DNA of 64,000 bases from Actinobacillus equuli (GTDB lineage: Bacteria; Pseudomonadota; Gammaproteobacteria; Enterobacterales; Pasteurellaceae), in assembly GCF_900636745.1 (NCBI RefSeq), contig NZ_LR134310.1, positions 310,001-374,000 of the forward strand. Direction: 5' to 3'. The position numbers were made by a program, and so were the translations under genes. Shown here in pieces: positions 30,404 through 41,615 of this stretch; position 1 is the stretch's first letter; each line of letters starts with the position of its first letter. The notes under the pieces were generated by a model. It had not been told where the DNA came from and made no database searches. It saw nothing but the letters and a program-made list of their open reading frames with translations.

Positions 30404-31693
30404 ATGGCAATGCAAATCACATTATCACAACAAGCCGCTCCGGAGCAGTGGGGCAAAAATGCAATTCTGTCTGCCAATGAACAAGGTATGACAATTCACC
30501 TGCAAAAAGATCCGTTAACGACTATTCAACGTGCTGCCCGTAAAATTAAAAATCAAGGCATTTTGAATGCTGTGCTTACCGGTCTTGATTGGGGCTTAGA
30601 AGAGTGTTGGGCATTCCATCAAGGTTTTATCAGTGTCCGCAATACCGGAACTGTAAGTTACCCCGACTTAGCCGAACAACAAGCAGAATTTGACGCACGT
30701 GTACACTGTTCTAGCTTTACACGTTCTTTGATTAACGAATCTTCCGAAACACTTACACCTGAGAATTTAGCTCAAAAAGCGGCGGAGTTTATTACCAAAC
30801 AGTCTGAACGATACCTTGGTAAAAATGCGGTATCCGCAGAAATTATTAGCGGTGAAGCATTAAAACAACAAGGCTATCACGGTATTTGGACGGTAGGCAA
30901 AGGCTCGGCAAATAAACCGGCATTGCTCAAATTGGATTTCAATCCAAGCGGTGATATTAATACACCGGTGCTTGCTTGTTTAGTCGGTAAAGGCATTACC
31001 TTTGACACCGGTGGTTATAGCATTAAACCAAGTGATTCAATGGGTACCATGCGTACCGATATGGGCGGTGCAGCCTTATTAACCGGTGCATTAGGTTTTG
31101 CGATTAGTCGAGGCTTAACACAACGTGTAAAACTCTACTTATGCTGTGCGGAAAATATGATAAGCAGTACTGCATTTAAATTAGGCGATATTATCGAATA
31201 TCGCAACGGCGTTAGTGCAGAAGTACTTAATACTGATGCGGAAGGCCGCTTAGTATTAGCAGATGGTCTAATTGAAGCAAGTGAGCAAAATGCGAAATTT
31301 ATCATTGATGCGGCAACCTTAACCGGTGCGGCAAAAGTTGCGGTCGGCAATGACTACCATTCGGTACTTTCTATGGATGATGAATTAACCGCTCGCTTAT
31401 TTAATGCAGCAAAAGCGGAAAACGAACCGTTCTGGCGTTTACCATTTGAAGAATTTCATCGTTCACAAATTTCATCTTCGTTTGCCGATATTGCCAATAT
31501 TGGTTCTGTACCGGTTGGTGCCGGTGCAAGTACCGCAACTGCATTTTTGTCGTACTTTGTTAAAGATTACGCTCAAAATTGGTTACATATTGATGCTTCT
31601 GCAACTTTCCGTAAAACGGCAAGTGATTCATGGGCAGCCGGTGCAACCGGTTTAGGGATGAAAACCCTAGCGAATCTACTTTTATCTCGATAA
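30404..31693 (+). CDS. pepB: Peptidase B (leucyl aminopeptidase family)
   Basis: Family M17 aminopeptidase of 429 residues (E. coli PepB 427). The metal and catalytic residues lie in [18 protein letters not shown] near 195-215, DMGGAA near 230 and [14 protein letters not shown] near 282, with [14 protein letters not shown] after it. The enzyme releases N-terminal residues from peptides in the cytoplasm, with two metal ions per site. The start could be the ATG at 30404 or the in-frame ATG at 30410; TAGGA upstream favours the first. An uptake-word hairpin ends the gene. Confidence 0.93.
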   Translation: MAMQITLSQQAAPEQWGKNAILSANEQGMTIHLQKDPLTTIQRAARKIKNQGILNAVLTGLDWGLEECWAFHQGFISVRNTGTVSYPDLAEQQAEFDARVHCSSFTRSLINESSETLTPENLAQKAAEFITKQSERYLGKNAVSAEIISGEALKQQGYHGIWTVGKGSANKPALLKLDFNPSGDINTPVLACLVGKGITFDTGGYSIKPSDSMGTMRTDMGGAALLTGALGFAISRGLTQRVKLYLCCAENMISSTAFKLGDIIEYRNGVSAEVLNTDAEGRLVLADGLIEASEQNAKFIIDAATLTGAAKVAVGNDYHSVLSMDDELTARLFNAAKAENEPFWRLPFEEFHRSQISSSFADIANIGSVPVGAGASTATAFLSYFVKDYAQNWLHIDASATFRKTASDSWAAGATGLGMKTLANLLLSR

Positions 31694-31720
31694 ACGTTTT
31701 GTAAAATTTCCGGAAAATTT

Positions 31721-31768
31721 AACCGCTTGTTTCACTAAAGTTCGCGTAAAACAAGCGGTTTTATTTTG
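31721..31768 (+). terminator. Uptake-word hairpin terminator after pepB
   Basis: AACCGCTTGT (31721-31730) and ACAAGCGGTT (31751-31760), followed by TTATTTT. A head-to-head uptake-word pair serves as the stem. Confidence 0.8.
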
Positions 31769-31820
31769 CTTTGTGTATAATATTGCAAACTCACTTCCAT
31801 TTTGCCATGTAGGAACTCAC

Positions 31821-32756
31821 ATGAATTACTTAGCGAGCGCAAACGAGACCCTCAGTCTTTATACTCAAGCGATTAGCCAGCTTAATCAGCGTTTAGACAG
31901 TTCATTTAATCAAGCGGTTGATATGATTTTAAACTGTGAAGGGCGTGTAGTGGTTGCCGGTATCGGTAAATCCGGTTTAGTCGGACAAAAAATGGTGGCA
32001 ACTTTTGCCTCAACAGGTACACCAAGTTTTTATTTACATCCGACTGAAGCGTTCCATGGCGATTTAGGGATGTTAAAACCGATTGATGTGGTGATTCTTA
32101 TCTCTAACAGTGGTGAAACGGATGATGTGATTAAATTATTACCAAGCCTAAAAAGCTTTGGTAATAAAATTATTGCGATGACCGGTAATCCGCATTCGAC
32201 TCTTGCTCAACACGCCAATTTAATTCTCAATATTGGTGTTGAACGAGAAGCCTGCCCGAATAATCTTGCCCCAACCACATCAACACTGGTAACTATGGCG
32301 TTAGGCGATGCGCTGGCGATTGCATTAATCAATGCGCGTGGTTTTAAAGCGGAAGATTTTGCTCGCTTCCACCCGGGTGGCAGTTTAGGGCGTAAATTGC
32401 TCAATCGAGTGAAAGATGTGATGCAAACTAAGTTGCCGATCGCACAACCAAATGCGGATTTCAGTACGATTTTAAGTGTGATAAATGAAGGCAGAATGGG
32501 GGTTGCACTGATTATGCAAAATGAAGACTTACATGGCATTATTACTGATGGTGACATTCGCCGTACACTCGCCCAATTCGGTGCGGAAAGCCTCACGAAG
32601 AAGGCTGAACAAATTATGTCTAAAAATCCGAAAACCATTTCAGATACGACTTATTTGGCTAAAGCGGAAGAAATGATGAAAGAGCTTCATATCCACTCGC
32701 TCATTGCACTGGATACTGCGGGTAAAGTATCCGGTATTATAGAATTCTCAAGTTAA
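31821..32756 (+). CDS. kdsD: Arabinose-5-phosphate isomerase
   Basis: A 311-residue enzyme converting ribulose 5-phosphate to arabinose 5-phosphate, the first step to the Kdo sugar of lipooligosaccharide. The SIS sugar-isomerase domain comes first (VVVAGIGKSGLVGQK near 47, SNSGETDDV near 98), followed by HPGGSLGRKLL and two CBS domains (about 205-311, with GIITDGDIRR). The ATG at 31821 with TAGGAA upstream matches the family start; the frame from 31773 is only an extension. Close spacing to greB (9 bases) makes them one operon. Confidence 0.93.
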   Translation: MNYLASANETLSLYTQAISQLNQRLDSSFNQAVDMILNCEGRVVVAGIGKSGLVGQKMVATFASTGTPSFYLHPTEAFHGDLGMLKPIDVVILISNSGETDDVIKLLPSLKSFGNKIIAMTGNPHSTLAQHANLILNIGVEREACPNNLAPTTSTLVTMALGDALAIALINARGFKAEDFARFHPGGSLGRKLLNRVKDVMQTKLPIAQPNADFSTILSVINEGRMGVALIMQNEDLHGIITDGDIRRTLAQFGAESLTKKAEQIMSKNPKTISDTTYLAKAEEMMKELHIHSLIALDTAGKVSGIIEFSS

Positions 32757-32765
32757 GGATATTTT

Positions 32766-33254
32766 GTGGCGAAATCAAATTATATTACGCGTAGCGGTTG
32801 GCAAACCTTAGATCAAGAGCTTAAATTTTTATGGAAAGATGAGCGTCCGAAAGTAACACAAGCGGTTTCAGAAGCGGCGGCTTTAGGTGATCGCAGCGAG
32901 AATGCCGAATATATTTATGGTAAACGTCGTTTACGTGAAATTGACCGCCGAGTTCGTTTTTTATCCAAACGTTTAGAAGTGTTACAAATCGTGGATTATC
33001 ATCCGAAACAAGAAGGAAAAGTGTTTTTTGGCGCTTGGGTTGAGCTTGAAAATGAGCAAGGTGAAACTAAGCAATATCGGATTGTCGGTTGTGATGAATT
33101 TGATCCAGCTAAGAATTGGATCTCGATTGATTCGCCGGTAGCCCGAGCGTTAATCGGTAAAGAAGTGGATGATGAAATTAAGGTGGATACGCCACTTGGC
33201 AAAAGCTTGCTATATATCAACAAAATCTGGTACGAGAAAGAAGGTCTTTACTAG
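32766..33254 (+). CDS. greB: Transcription elongation factor GreB
   Basis: A 162-residue Gre factor that enters the RNA polymerase secondary channel and triggers RNA cleavage in backtracked complexes. The N-terminal coiled coil has the tip motif ALGDRSENAEYIYGKRRLREIDRR with the acidic D/E pair near 41-44. The C-terminal FKBP-like domain contains FFGAWVELE and PLGKSLL. The QEL-KFLW-DERP start marks GreB rather than GreA. The start codon is GTG at 32766 with AAGGATA upstream. Confidence 0.95.
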   Translation: MAKSNYITRSGWQTLDQELKFLWKDERPKVTQAVSEAAALGDRSENAEYIYGKRRLREIDRRVRFLSKRLEVLQIVDYHPKQEGKVFFGAWVELENEQGETKQYRIVGCDEFDPAKNWISIDSPVARALIGKEVDDEIKVDTPLGKSLLYINKIWYEKEGLY

Positions 33255-33265
33255 ACATAAAATAT

Positions 33266-33325
33266 AAGCGGTCGTTTTTAACGGGAAATTTGCAAAATTC
33301 CAGTCAAAAACGACCGCTTGTTTTT
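33266..33325. terminator. Uptake-word hairpin between greB and ribH
   Basis: AAGCGGTCGTTTTT (33266-33279) pairs with AAAAACGACCGCTT (33306-33319), and T5 follows. It lies between convergent operons. Confidence 0.85.
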
Positions 33326-33341
33326 ACACGTCAAACGAAAA

Positions 33342-33803
33342 TTAGATCGCTTTTAATACGTTTACCATTTCAATTGCGCCTAATGCACACTCTGAACCTT
33401 TGTTACCCGCTTTAGTACCTGCACGCTCAATCGCTTGTTCAATATTTTCGGTGGTTAATACACCGAAAATTACCGGTACACCGGTTTCTAATGCAACTGC
33501 ACCGATACCTTTTGCCGCTTCATTACATACGTAATCATAGTGAGTTGTTGAACCACGAATTACTGTACCTAAGCAGATTACCGCATCATATTTACCGCTG
33601 GTTGCCATTTTTTTTGCGACTAACGGAATCTCAAATGCACCCGGAACCCATGCCGTATCAATATCATTTTCATCGGCACCGTGACGCACTAACGTATCAA
33701 TTGCACCGCTTAATAATTTATCGTTGATAAAATCGTTGAAACGTGCGGTTACGATACCGAATTTTAAACCTGTCGCAACTAAGTTACCTGTAATCTTTGC
33801 CAT
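33342..33803 (-). CDS. ribH: 6,7-dimethyl-8-ribityllumazine synthase
   Basis: A 153-residue protein that condenses the ribitylamino-uracil with 3,4-dihydroxy-2-butanone 4-phosphate, the step before riboflavin. Conserved blocks are [12 protein letters not shown] at the start, [16 protein letters not shown] near 52, [16 protein letters not shown] near 82 and [11 protein letters not shown] near 110. It assembles as a 60-subunit shell in many bacteria. It is the last gene of the ribD-ribE-ribBA-ribH set, 110 bases behind ribBA. The ATG follows AGAGGACAAAAAA. Confidence 0.97.
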   Translation of the reverse strand: MAKITGNLVATGLKFGIVTARFNDFINDKLLSGAIDTLVRHGADENDIDTAWVPGAFEIPLVAKKMATSGKYDAVICLGTVIRGSTTHYDYVCNEAAKGIGAVALETGVPVIFGVLTTENIEQAIERAGTKAGNKGSECALGAIEMVNVLKAI

Positions 33804-33865
33804 TTTTTTGTCCTCTTGAAATATGCAAAATTTTATAAAAAAGTGACCGCTTGTATCATTTTATA

Positions 33866-33892
33866 GTAGGGACGCAACGCTTGCATCCCTAA
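33866..33892. repeat. Short palindromic intergenic element
   Basis: AGGGACGCAA, a 3-base loop and TTGCATCCCT form a hairpin with one mismatch, between ribBA and ribH. It has the look of a REP-type element; an uptake word (ACAAGCGGTC, reverse) lies just before it at 33846-33855. Confidence 0.55.
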
Positions 33893-33913
33893 CACTACAT
33901 ACGGTTGTTAAAG

Positions 33914-35119
33914 TTAGAAGTTAAACATATGCCCCATTTTTACCTGTTTTACTTTTAGGTAATCAATGTCATTTTTGTTCGGTTCTACAATAATCGGCTC
34001 ACGCGCAACAATATTTAACCCTTGCTCTTTTAAGCCTTCAATTTTTGCCGGATTATTGGTTAATAAACGGATCGATTTCACGCCTAACTGCTGGAACATT
34101 TGCGCACCGATATAATACTCACGTTCGTCCTCTTTAAAACCTAAAGCAACGTTCGCTTCAACCGTATCCATCCCTTTATCTTGTAATTCGTAAGCACGTA
34201 ACTTGTTAATTAAACCGATACCACGACCTTCTTGACGTAGATACAGTACAACGCCTCTGCCTTCTTTTTCAATTTGTGTCATTGCTGCGGCAAATTGCTG
34301 ACCACAGTCACAACGTTGAGAACCGAAAGCATCACCGGTTAAACATTCCGAATGAATACGTGCCAATACCTGCTCACCGTCCGTTAAATCGCCTTTGACT
34401 AACGCAACGTGTTCTTTACCTGAAATCACTTCAACAAAACTATGCGCCATAAATTCGCCGTATTTTGTCGGCATTTTTACCACAGAAATTTGTTTCACTA
34501 AGCTATCATGTTTACGGCGATATTCTTGTAATTGTTGAATCGTGATAAACGGCATATTGTGTTCTACGGCAAATTTTTGTAGATCCGGCATGGTCATCAT
34601 GGTGCCGTCATCTGCCATAATTTCACAACATAAACCGGCGTGTTTTAAACCAGCTAAACGAGCTAAATCAACTGTTGCTTCGGTATGACCGTTACGTACT
34701 AAAACACCACCGTCTTTTGCCACCAATGGGAACATATGCCCCGGGCGGCGGAAATCACTTGCTTTCGCATTATCATCTACAATTTTCATTGCGGTAATTG
34801 AACGTTCAAAAGCAGAAATGCCCGTTCCTGTGTCAATATGATCCACCGATACCGTAAACGCCGTTTCATGGTTATCTTCATTAACTGCCACCATCGGATG
34901 GAAATTTAACTTTTTAGCAATTTCCGTTGAAACCGGTGTGCAAATTAAACCTTTACCGTAAGTTGCCATAAAGTTGATATTTTCCGGTGTCGCGAATTCC
35001 GCCGCACAAATAAAATCGCCTTCGTTTTCACGATCTTCATCGTCAGTCACTAAAATGATCTTACCTTGACGAATCGCTTCAATCGCATCTTCTACTTTTG
35101 AAAATTGGAAATCTGTCAT
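33914..35119 (-). CDS. ribBA: GTP cyclohydrolase II / dihydroxybutanone phosphate synthase
   Basis: A 401-residue fusion. The N-terminal RibB half (1-200) shows [14 protein letters not shown] with the acidic metal loop, AFTVSVDH and [11 protein letters not shown]. The C-terminal RibA half has the zinc motif [16 protein letters not shown] near 265-280 and [11 protein letters not shown] near 298. One half opens GTP and the other makes the four-carbon unit, so this gene feeds both branches of riboflavin synthesis. In A. pleuropneumoniae it is called ribA in ribGBAH. AGGAAAAGA precedes the ATG. Confidence 0.97.
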   Translation of the reverse strand: MTDFQFSKVEDAIEAIRQGKIILVTDDEDRENEGDFICAAEFATPENINFMATYGKGLICTPVSTEIAKKLNFHPMVAVNEDNHETAFTVSVDHIDTGTGISAFERSITAMKIVDDNAKASDFRRPGHMFPLVAKDGGVLVRNGHTEATVDLARLAGLKHAGLCCEIMADDGTMMTMPDLQKFAVEHNMPFITIQQLQEYRRKHDSLVKQISVVKMPTKYGEFMAHSFVEVISGKEHVALVKGDLTDGEQVLARIHSECLTGDAFGSQRCDCGQQFAAAMTQIEKEGRGVVLYLRQEGRGIGLINKLRAYELQDKGMDTVEANVALGFKEDEREYYIGAQMFQQLGVKSIRLLTNNPAKIEGLKEQGLNIVAREPIIVEPNKNDIDYLKVKQVKMGHMFNF

Positions 35120-35181
35120 CTTCTTTTCCTAAAATATATATTTTTGTCAGTAAAGACACTCTGTGTGTATCCCTACAAATT

Positions 35182-35829
35182 TTAAAATCCTGCCTGCTTT
35201 AAAAAGTCTAAACTAAGATTACTTTTCGGTTCATCCGCCGGCTTTTTTAGCAAAAACTGTTCGATATATTTGCCGACAATGTCGTTTTCTAAATTGACAA
35301 TACTGCCGATTTTTTTCGAACCTAAATTGGTTTCTTTAATCGTATGCGGAATGATCGACACGCGGAAACTTTCATCGTCGGTATCCACTACGGTCAGACT
35401 AATACCATCAATGGTAATCGAACCTTTCTCGATAATATAACGCATTAACTTTGGAGAAGTTTTAACCCGATACCATGTCGAATTATGTGCCGGTGTGATT
35501 TCCGCAATTTCGCCTGTGCCGTCAATATGACCCGAAACAATATGTCCGCCAAAACGTCCGTTTGCCGCCATCGCTCGTTCCAAATTAACCGGACTATTCG
35601 GTTTTAATTCGCCTAATGAAGTACGTTTTAACGTTTCAGACATCACATCGGCGGTAAATTGATTGCTTGAAAAAGACGTTACGGTTAAACATACGCCGTT
35701 TACAGCAATACTGTCGCCTAAATGAACATCTTGTAATACCTTTGTCGCATTAATCGTCACTACCGCAAATTCGCCCTGTTTATGAATCTGGGCAATTTTA
35801 CCGACTTCTTCAATAATACCCGTGAACAT
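35182..35829 (-). CDS. ribE: Riboflavin synthase, alpha chain
   Basis: A 215-residue enzyme that dismutates two lumazines to riboflavin. It has two repeated lumazine-binding barrels: MFTGIIEEVGKI with GDSIAVNGVCLTV in the first (1-97), and GGHIVSGHIDGTG with KGSITIDGISLTV in the second (98-195). The ATG follows GGAGGAAAAA, the strongest ribosome binding site in the operon. It corresponds to ribB of the A. pleuropneumoniae ribGBAH naming. It lies between ribD and ribBA with gaps of about 50-60 bases. Confidence 0.96.
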   Translation of the reverse strand: MFTGIIEEVGKIAQIHKQGEFAVVTINATKVLQDVHLGDSIAVNGVCLTVTSFSSNQFTADVMSETLKRTSLGELKPNSPVNLERAMAANGRFGGHIVSGHIDGTGEIAEITPAHNSTWYRVKTSPKLMRYIIEKGSITIDGISLTVVDTDDESFRVSIIPHTIKETNLGSKKIGSIVNLENDIVGKYIEQFLLKKPADEPKSNLSLDFLKQAGF

Positions 35830-35876
35830 TTTTTCCTCCGCTGTTTATATCTACTCGCTCTTAGCCAGAGAGAGCA

Positions 35877-36962
35877 TCATAAAACTTCATAATCCAACAA
35901 AATATCTTCGCCGATGAGTTCGGTCGATTTCAATTTTAATTTAACCGCTTGGTCGATTTGTTGAATTCCCTCACCGCCGATTGGGGTTTTCGCTTGTTTA
36001 CCACCGACTAATTTAGGCGCAATATAACAATGTACTCGATTCACGATACCGCTTTCTAACGCACTGAAATTCAAACTTGAACCGCCTTCCAATAAGAGGC
36101 TGTCGATCTGCATTTCACCGAGCTTTTGCAAAAGATCTTGCAAATCTACCCGCTTGTTTCGTGCTTTACACACTAATACTTCTACGCCAAGCGGTCTAAA
36201 TTGCTCAATTTTTTGCAAATCGTCACTAACGGTTGCAATCACGGTGCGATATTCTTTCGCTGTTTGCACTAACTGGCAATCCAACGGTGTACGTAATTGG
36301 CTATCGCAGACAATCCGAACAGGTTGTTTCGCATTCGGCATTCGGCTATTTAGCATCGGGTTATCAGCAAGCACCGTATCCACTCCCACCATAATCGCAC
36401 TATATTGATGGCGAGTTTGTTGCACTCTTGCTCTTGCCAATTCACCGGTAATCCATTTGGATTCGCCGGTACTGGTTGCAATTTTGCCGTCTGCCGTCAT
36501 GGCATATTTCATCAGCACATACGGGCGTTTAGTTTGTATATAGTGGAAAAAAATCGGGTTTAACGCATCGCATTCTTCTTTGAGTAAACCTTCCACTACT
36601 TCCACACCGGCTTGACGTAACTGACCTGCACCACGCCCCGCCACTAAAGGATTCGGATCACTTGAACCGATAAACACTTTTTTAATGCCCCGTTCAATTA
36701 ATAAATCCGAACAAGGTGGCGTGCGTCCGTGATGACAACAAGGCTCAAGTGTTACATAAGCAGTCGCCCCGAAAAGATCTTCCTTACAATGTAAAATGGC
36801 ATTACGTTCCGCATGCCAACCACCGATCTTTTCATGGTAACCTTCGGCAACGATTTCACCGTTTTTGACAATTACACAACCGACAAGCGGATTGGGATTC
36901 GTCCAGCCTAAACCTTGTTTTGCCAATGCAATGGCACGGCGCATATAGTCTAAATCAGTCAT
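35877..36962 (-). CDS. ribD: Riboflavin deaminase/reductase RibD
   Basis: A 361-residue bifunctional enzyme. The deaminase half carries HAERNAI near 50 and the zinc pair in TLEPCCHHGRTPPCSDLL near 72-90. The reductase half begins with RPYVLMKYAMTADGKIA near 150 and contains LLLEGGSSLNF near 290. It performs the second and third steps after GTP ring opening. The ATG at 36962 aligns with the family start; the longer frame to 37052 would run through the riboswitch terminator and is rejected. It is first in the operon, downstream of the FMN riboswitch. Confidence 0.95.
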   Translation of the reverse strand: MTDLDYMRRAIALAKQGLGWTNPNPLVGCVIVKNGEIVAEGYHEKIGGWHAERNAILHCKEDLFGATAYVTLEPCCHHGRTPPCSDLLIERGIKKVFIGSSDPNPLVAGRGAGQLRQAGVEVVEGLLKEECDALNPIFFHYIQTKRPYVLMKYAMTADGKIATSTGESKWITGELARARVQQTRHQYSAIMVGVDTVLADNPMLNSRMPNAKQPVRIVCDSQLRTPLDCQLVQTAKEYRTVIATVSDDLQKIEQFRPLGVEVLVCKARNKRVDLQDLLQKLGEMQIDSLLLEGGSSLNFSALESGIVNRVHCYIAPKLVGGKQAKTPIGGEGIQQIDQAVKLKLKSTELIGEDILLDYEVL

Positions 36963-37021
36963 TGTTTTGAAACTATTTGAGGGCAGAGGAAAACACATTA
37001 CAGGCGTGTTTACCCTAATGA

Positions 37022-37057
37022 TGAAAAAAGCCTTGAAATCTTTCGATCTCAAGGCTT
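37022..37057 (-). terminator. Riboswitch expression platform: intrinsic terminator before ribD
   Basis: On the minus strand AAGCCTTGAGATC pairs with GATTTCAAGGCTT around a CGAAA-type loop and is followed by T6. It lies between the FMN aptamer and the ribD start, the classic position for transcription attenuation when FMN is bound. Confidence 0.88.
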
Positions 37058-37096
37058 GTAAAAAAGATAGGAAAAACCACCGCTTACACGGTTATT

Positions 37097-37214
37097 TCAT
37101 CTTCTTCCATCCAGACTATACTGTCGGTACCGGAATCTCACCGGTTCCTGCCAAACCTTTTTCGTTCGGCTCGCGGACTTTACCGCCGATCGGGAATTTC
37201 ACCCTGCCCTGAAG
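37097..37214 (-). promoter_or_regulatory. FMN riboswitch (RFN element)
   Basis: Read on the minus strand from 37214, the conserved RFN parts appear in order: CTTCAGGGCAGGGTGAAATT, CCCGATCGGCGGTA, AGTCCGCGAGCC, a variable stem, ACCGGTGAGATTCCGGTACC, and GACAGTATAGTCTGGATG closing with GAAGAAGATG. Binding of FMN should fold the aptamer and favour the terminator at 37022-37057, switching off ribD-ribE-ribBA-ribH. Confidence 0.97.
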
Positions 37215-37271
37215 ATTATTAAAAAATTGTTGCAAATTTTGCGACTTTTGATTGTCAATGTCAAGCAAGAA

Positions 37272-38546
37272 TTAGCGTTTATCCAATGCCATTGATAATA
37301 AAGTGATTGGATGTAAGCAAGTGACATTGCTCGACATATCAATCTGCCATTTACAGGTTTCACACTCTGAAATCACATAATCAAAACCGCCTTCATTGAT
37401 ATGTTCAAACAACGTGCGGCCGATCGCTTGTGATGTTTCATAGTTTTCCGCTTTAAAACCGTAAGTTCCTGCAATACCACAACATTGCGATGGCAACATG
37501 ACTACTTCTAACTCCGGAATTTGTTTTAACAATTCCAACGTATAAGGTGCCCAACCGGCTTTTTCCACATGGCAAGCAGTATGATAAGCAACACGTAAAC
37601 GCATCGGTTTAAGCGGTAATTTTCTGCCTGCTTTTTGCAATTTGTATAAGTGACGTGTCACAATATCAATATGCGATTTCACTTTGGTATTCGGCATACC
37701 GAGGACATGGCTGTATTCTTCTTTAATATTTGCCGTACAGCTTGAAGACGTACCGATCACTTCCAACTGTTTATCGACAGTTTTTTCAAGATATTTAAGG
37801 TTAAATTCAGCCTGTTTTTTTGCTCTTTCAGGAAAACCGTTCACCATTAACGGTAAACCGCAACATTTTTCTTTTTCAAGCAGGACCACACCAATATCCA
37901 GTGCATTCATCACATCAATCACTTCTTTACCTAACTGCGGATTATTATAGTTCACATAACAACCGTGGTAATAAGCGACTTGCTCTTTGAATTGCGCTTG
38001 GCGTTTCGCTTCTTTTTTCATATACCAATTACGGAACGAACCGAATGAATATTTCGGTAAGGTACGGTGTTGGCTGACTTTTAAAGTTTTCTCTAACAAG
38101 AAACGGGTCGCTTTTAAACCGGTAATCGTATTCACAATCGGCGCAAACGGCGTGTTCATCGTCCCCATAATATCGGTATTACTTAAAACCGCATCACGCA
38201 ATTTATGAATCAACGGTTTATTTTGACGCTCAACGTGACGATTTCTCGCACGCACAATAATGTCACCGATTTTTACATCTGACGGGCAAGCAATTTCACA
38301 ACGTTTACAGTTAGTACAATATTTCAAGGCTTCATCGTAAAAATCCGGGCTTTTTAGACGTAAACGCTCGCCGTCCGGACCGGATTGTTTTGGCCCCGGA
38401 TAAAACGGATTATTACGCGAAACCGGACACACCGCCGTACAAGCGGTGCATTTCAAACAGCTTTCAAAACTTGGGTCAAAATGTTGATGAACAACCGGAG
38501 ATTGTGCGCCTTGACGTGCATTTTCAATCAATTGTTGGATATTCAT
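37272..38546 (-). CDS. glpC: Anaerobic glycerol-3-phosphate dehydrogenase subunit C
   Basis: A 424-residue iron-sulfur subunit. Two ferredoxin-type 4Fe-4S motifs lie near the N-terminus ([13 protein letters not shown] and [12 protein letters not shown]), followed by two CCG domains (EKCCGLP near 235 and [11 protein letters not shown] near 360) of the HdrD/GlpC type. It takes electrons from GlpAB to menaquinone at the membrane. The ATG at 38546 overlaps the glpB stop (ATGA), which fixes the start; the upstream extension inside glpB is rejected. An A. pleuropneumoniae-like host would use it in anaerobic respiration. Confidence 0.95.
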   Translation of the reverse strand: MNIQQLIENARQGAQSPVVHQHFDPSFESCLKCTACTAVCPVSRNNPFYPGPKQSGPDGERLRLKSPDFYDEALKYCTNCKRCEIACPSDVKIGDIIVRARNRHVERQNKPLIHKLRDAVLSNTDIMGTMNTPFAPIVNTITGLKATRFLLEKTLKVSQHRTLPKYSFGSFRNWYMKKEAKRQAQFKEQVAYYHGCYVNYNNPQLGKEVIDVMNALDIGVVLLEKEKCCGLPLMVNGFPERAKKQAEFNLKYLEKTVDKQLEVIGTSSSCTANIKEEYSHVLGMPNTKVKSHIDIVTRHLYKLQKAGRKLPLKPMRLRVAYHTACHVEKAGWAPYTLELLKQIPELEVVMLPSQCCGIAGTYGFKAENYETSQAIGRTLFEHINEGGFDYVISECETCKWQIDMSSNVTCLHPITLLSMALDKR

Positions 38547-39829
38547 TTTGTACCTCCGATTTGTTCTGCAACGGTTAACGCCGTTACCACTGCAACACCC
38601 GAACCACAACCTTGCTCAATACCTTGGAAGCCACCGATGACATTGCCCACTGCATATAAATTTGGCACCACCGCACCGTTTTTTTGCACTTGGCAAGCCG
38701 AGTTAATCACCACACCGGCAGATTGGTAAGGTTGAGGTGCCGCAAAGCGGTTATTTGTCCAAGTAAAGCGGTCGGAATCATTAAAATTTTTGCCACCGCA
38801 AATATCCAAATCAAATACCGGCTCTTTCACACGTTCAAATTCCGCCACAAGTCCGTTGCTAAAAAAACTGCCTGCTGCCAACACAAAGTGATTTGCACTA
38901 ATCGGTTCTTCTTGGTGTGATGTGGTAAAAATGCGTACTACCTTATCCCCCTCAAATTCCGCTTTAATCGCTCGGTCACCGTTCATCATCATGCCGCCTA
39001 ATTGCTCAAAACGTGAACGTAATTGACGATGTTGGCGAATACCCAATAAAGACGGCGGTAACGTCGGTAATTCGAATAATGCCAAACCGGTTGCTTGTTG
39101 TAAGCTATTGAAGAAATCTTGGTTATCTAAGCCAAAACAAGCCGGTAAAAATACTGCTTTCGCACTCCCTGCCGCTTGTTTAATTTCTTGTACCAAATCT
39201 TGGAAAGACAGTTTATGTTCCAGTAATTGAGCAATATTTACACTGCGAAACTCACGTGAGTTTTGACGTAAATAGTCCAACTCAGGAATATTCAAATAAC
39301 CGATCGTAAATTCATAATCGGCAAACTGGCTATGCTGTTTTAAATTGTCCGCTAATAATTGCGGTTGGAAATCGTGATAGCCTTCAATTCCTAAAATGGC
39401 AACCTGTTTCTTCGCTAAGGCAGTTAAATGTTTTACTGTCGGTACGCTATTCGGCGATAACCACGTTGCACGAAGTCCGCCTAACGGGGTAACTCGTTCG
39501 TGATTTTCTGCTGTTGAGCCCTCTAAATGTAAGTTTAACGCTCTCGCTAATTGTTCAAATTGTTGTGCTTTTGCCAATACTTGCTCTTTGCCGAGAATGC
39601 TATACGGATGCTCCGGTGCTTGAACTGTTAACTCATCAAGCGATTGGTAAATATTTTGCACTTTTTGACCGCTTGGTAAGCGAGAAAGTAAATCCATTGA
39701 ACCGGAAGAAAAATCAATTGCTGCCTGTCCGTTGTTGATAATCGCACAACGTTTCCCTTGTTCTTGAAGGGCAATCCCACAGGTTAAACCGGCAAGTCCG
39801 CCCCCGATAATCACTACATCAAAATTCAT
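38543..39829 (-). CDS. glpB: Anaerobic glycerol-3-phosphate dehydrogenase subunit B
   Basis: A 428-residue FAD-binding subunit starting with [25 protein letters not shown], the dinucleotide fold of the GlpB family, and ending with [23 protein letters not shown]. It joins GlpA to form the soluble catalytic dimer. It overlaps the end of glpA by 11 bases and the start of glpC by 4, so the three subunits are translationally coupled in the order A-B-C. Length fits E. coli GlpB (419). Confidence 0.95.
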   Translation of the reverse strand: MNFDVVIIGGGLAGLTCGIALQEQGKRCAIINNGQAAIDFSSGSMDLLSRLPSGQKVQNIYQSLDELTVQAPEHPYSILGKEQVLAKAQQFEQLARALNLHLEGSTAENHERVTPLGGLRATWLSPNSVPTVKHLTALAKKQVAILGIEGYHDFQPQLLADNLKQHSQFADYEFTIGYLNIPELDYLRQNSREFRSVNIAQLLEHKLSFQDLVQEIKQAAGSAKAVFLPACFGLDNQDFFNSLQQATGLALFELPTLPPSLLGIRQHRQLRSRFEQLGGMMMNGDRAIKAEFEGDKVVRIFTTSHQEEPISANHFVLAAGSFFSNGLVAEFERVKEPVFDLDICGGKNFNDSDRFTWTNNRFAAPQPYQSAGVVINSACQVQKNGAVVPNLYAVGNVIGGFQGIEQGCGSGVAVVTALTVAEQIGGTK

Positions 39830-41504
39830 TGCTATTCACTCCCTGCTCTTCGTCCATCGGTACATCATTCAGTCCGAGTAGGCTATAGTAAATCCAGCTG
39901 GTAAATTCCGCTTCCCGCATTGCATCTCCCCATGCAATCGGTTGAATTCCACGCCAGCGCTCTTCCATAAATGAGGCTAATTGTGTGGTTGATTCTTTTG
40001 GTGTCGCCACTTTAAAACGACTCATCAGTCCTGCAGCACGGCAAGCACAAAGTTCCGCTTGGCAAGTTCCCATACCGACACGAGTACGGCGGCGTAAATC
40101 CACCAAATTATGCACGTTGAGTTCATCAACCGCATAGCGAACTTCACCGGCAGTTACCGCTTCACATTCACACACTAAAGTTTTATCTAAACGCTCGGTT
40201 TCAAGTAAACGCAATGCTCTGGAACCATGACGATAAACCGCAGAATGGCGAATCGTATTCGGCAATGAAATAATTTTTTTACTGGTTTCTTCACGGCTTT
40301 CATTTGAACCCGGAAGCGGACGTTCCGCCGTGCTACACAAGCGGTCGGATTTATTCAATTTTTTGCAAACTAAATCGGTTGCCCATTCCGCCATCAAGCG
40401 ATAAGTCATTAATTTACCGCCGGTAATCGTAATAAAGCCGTCTAAACCGTCACGTTCTGCGTGATCCAGCAAGACGATACCACGGCTAACATTACGACCG
40501 GACGGATCATCATCTGTCGCAACCAGAGGCCGCACCCCTGCATAAGCACGTAACACTCGGGTATGACGCAAACTCGGTGCAAGTTTCTCCCCTTCACGGA
40601 ATAACACATCCACTTCTTCCGGTGTTACCACCATATTGTCAATTTGATCATAAGGAATACGGTCGGAAGTGGTACCGATAACACAAATGGTATCGCCCGG
40701 CACCAAAATATCGGCATTTGCCGGTTTACGGCAACGGTTGATCACCATATTGTTAATACGGTGTCCCATTACCAGTAACGAGCCTTTCGCCGGGAACATT
40801 TTGATTTTGAGATCGGCATATTCGGCAATACCCTGCCCCCAGATTCCGCCGGCATTCACCACGATTGGCGCAAAAAATTGGCGTTTGACTTGGTTTCGAT
40901 GATCAAACACATTAACGCCAATGACGGTTCCACCTTCGCGAATCAAGCCTGTTACTTCACAGTAAGTAAACACTTTTGCACCGTTCTCCGTCGCATCCAA
41001 CATATTGGAAGCGGTTAAACGGAACGGGTCAATCGAACCATCCGGCACAACCACCGCACCGACTAGCGAAGGGTTAACGGACGGCTCCATATATTTTGCA
41101 AGATCCGGCTCAATTTCGACCGCTTCTATGCCTGAATCGGTACAGGCTTGGATAAAGTTTTTCTGATAATTAAGATCATCTTCCGGTAGGGTAATGAAAA
41201 GCCCTTTTGTGTCATCTACACAATGGCGCGCGATCTGTTTGAGGATGAGATTTTCCTTAATACATTCTTCAGCCGATTCTCTATCATTTACCGCATAGCG
41301 TGCCCCGCTATGTAACAAGCCGTGATTACGACCGGTTGCGCCGGTTGCGATGTCTCTGCGTTCTAACAATACGCATTTTAAACCTCGGAGCGCACAATCT
41401 CTTGCAATCCCCGCACCGGTTGCACCGCCGCCGATGATAATGACATCAGTACTGATTGGCGAAAAATCTGCAACATTTTGATACATTTGAGGTGAAATGT
41501 TCAT
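39819..41504 (-). CDS. glpA: Anaerobic glycerol-3-phosphate dehydrogenase subunit A
   Basis: A 561-residue FAD enzyme that oxidises sn-glycerol 3-phosphate to dihydroxyacetone phosphate. The dinucleotide motif [20 protein letters not shown] lies near residue 20, followed by [19 protein letters not shown]; the C-terminal BFD-like domain has [15 protein letters not shown] and [14 protein letters not shown] for a 2Fe-2S centre. The start at 41504 was chosen for GGGAGAGG seven bases upstream; the longer frame to 41630 reads through the CRP site region. E. coli GlpA is 542 residues. Confidence 0.95.
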   Translation of the reverse strand: MNISPQMYQNVADFSPISTDVIIIGGGATGAGIARDCALRGLKCVLLERRDIATGATGRNHGLLHSGARYAVNDRESAEECIKENLILKQIARHCVDDTKGLFITLPEDDLNYQKNFIQACTDSGIEAVEIEPDLAKYMEPSVNPSLVGAVVVPDGSIDPFRLTASNMLDATENGAKVFTYCEVTGLIREGGTVIGVNVFDHRNQVKRQFFAPIVVNAGGIWGQGIAEYADLKIKMFPAKGSLLVMGHRINNMVINRCRKPANADILVPGDTICVIGTTSDRIPYDQIDNMVVTPEEVDVLFREGEKLAPSLRHTRVLRAYAGVRPLVATDDDPSGRNVSRGIVLLDHAERDGLDGFITITGGKLMTYRLMAEWATDLVCKKLNKSDRLCSTAERPLPGSNESREETSKKIISLPNTIRHSAVYRHGSRALRLLETERLDKTLVCECEAVTAGEVRYAVDELNVHNLVDLRRRTRVGMGTCQAELCACRAAGLMSRFKVATPKESTTQLASFMEERWRGIQPIAWGDAMREAEFTSWIYYSLLGLNDVPMDEEQGVNSNEF

Positions 41505-41615
41505 ACTCAACCTCTCCCACATTTGAAATGAAATGAAACGAAACAATAAAAACAAACTCATTGTATAAAAATGAGCGTTTTGGAACAAGCAAATGAGCAG
41601 AAAAGAAATCAAAAA

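Noticed and set aside
36967-37212. 81-codon + strand frame across the ribD leader
   Set aside because: It runs antisense through the FMN aptamer and its terminator; the RNA structure explains the sequence.
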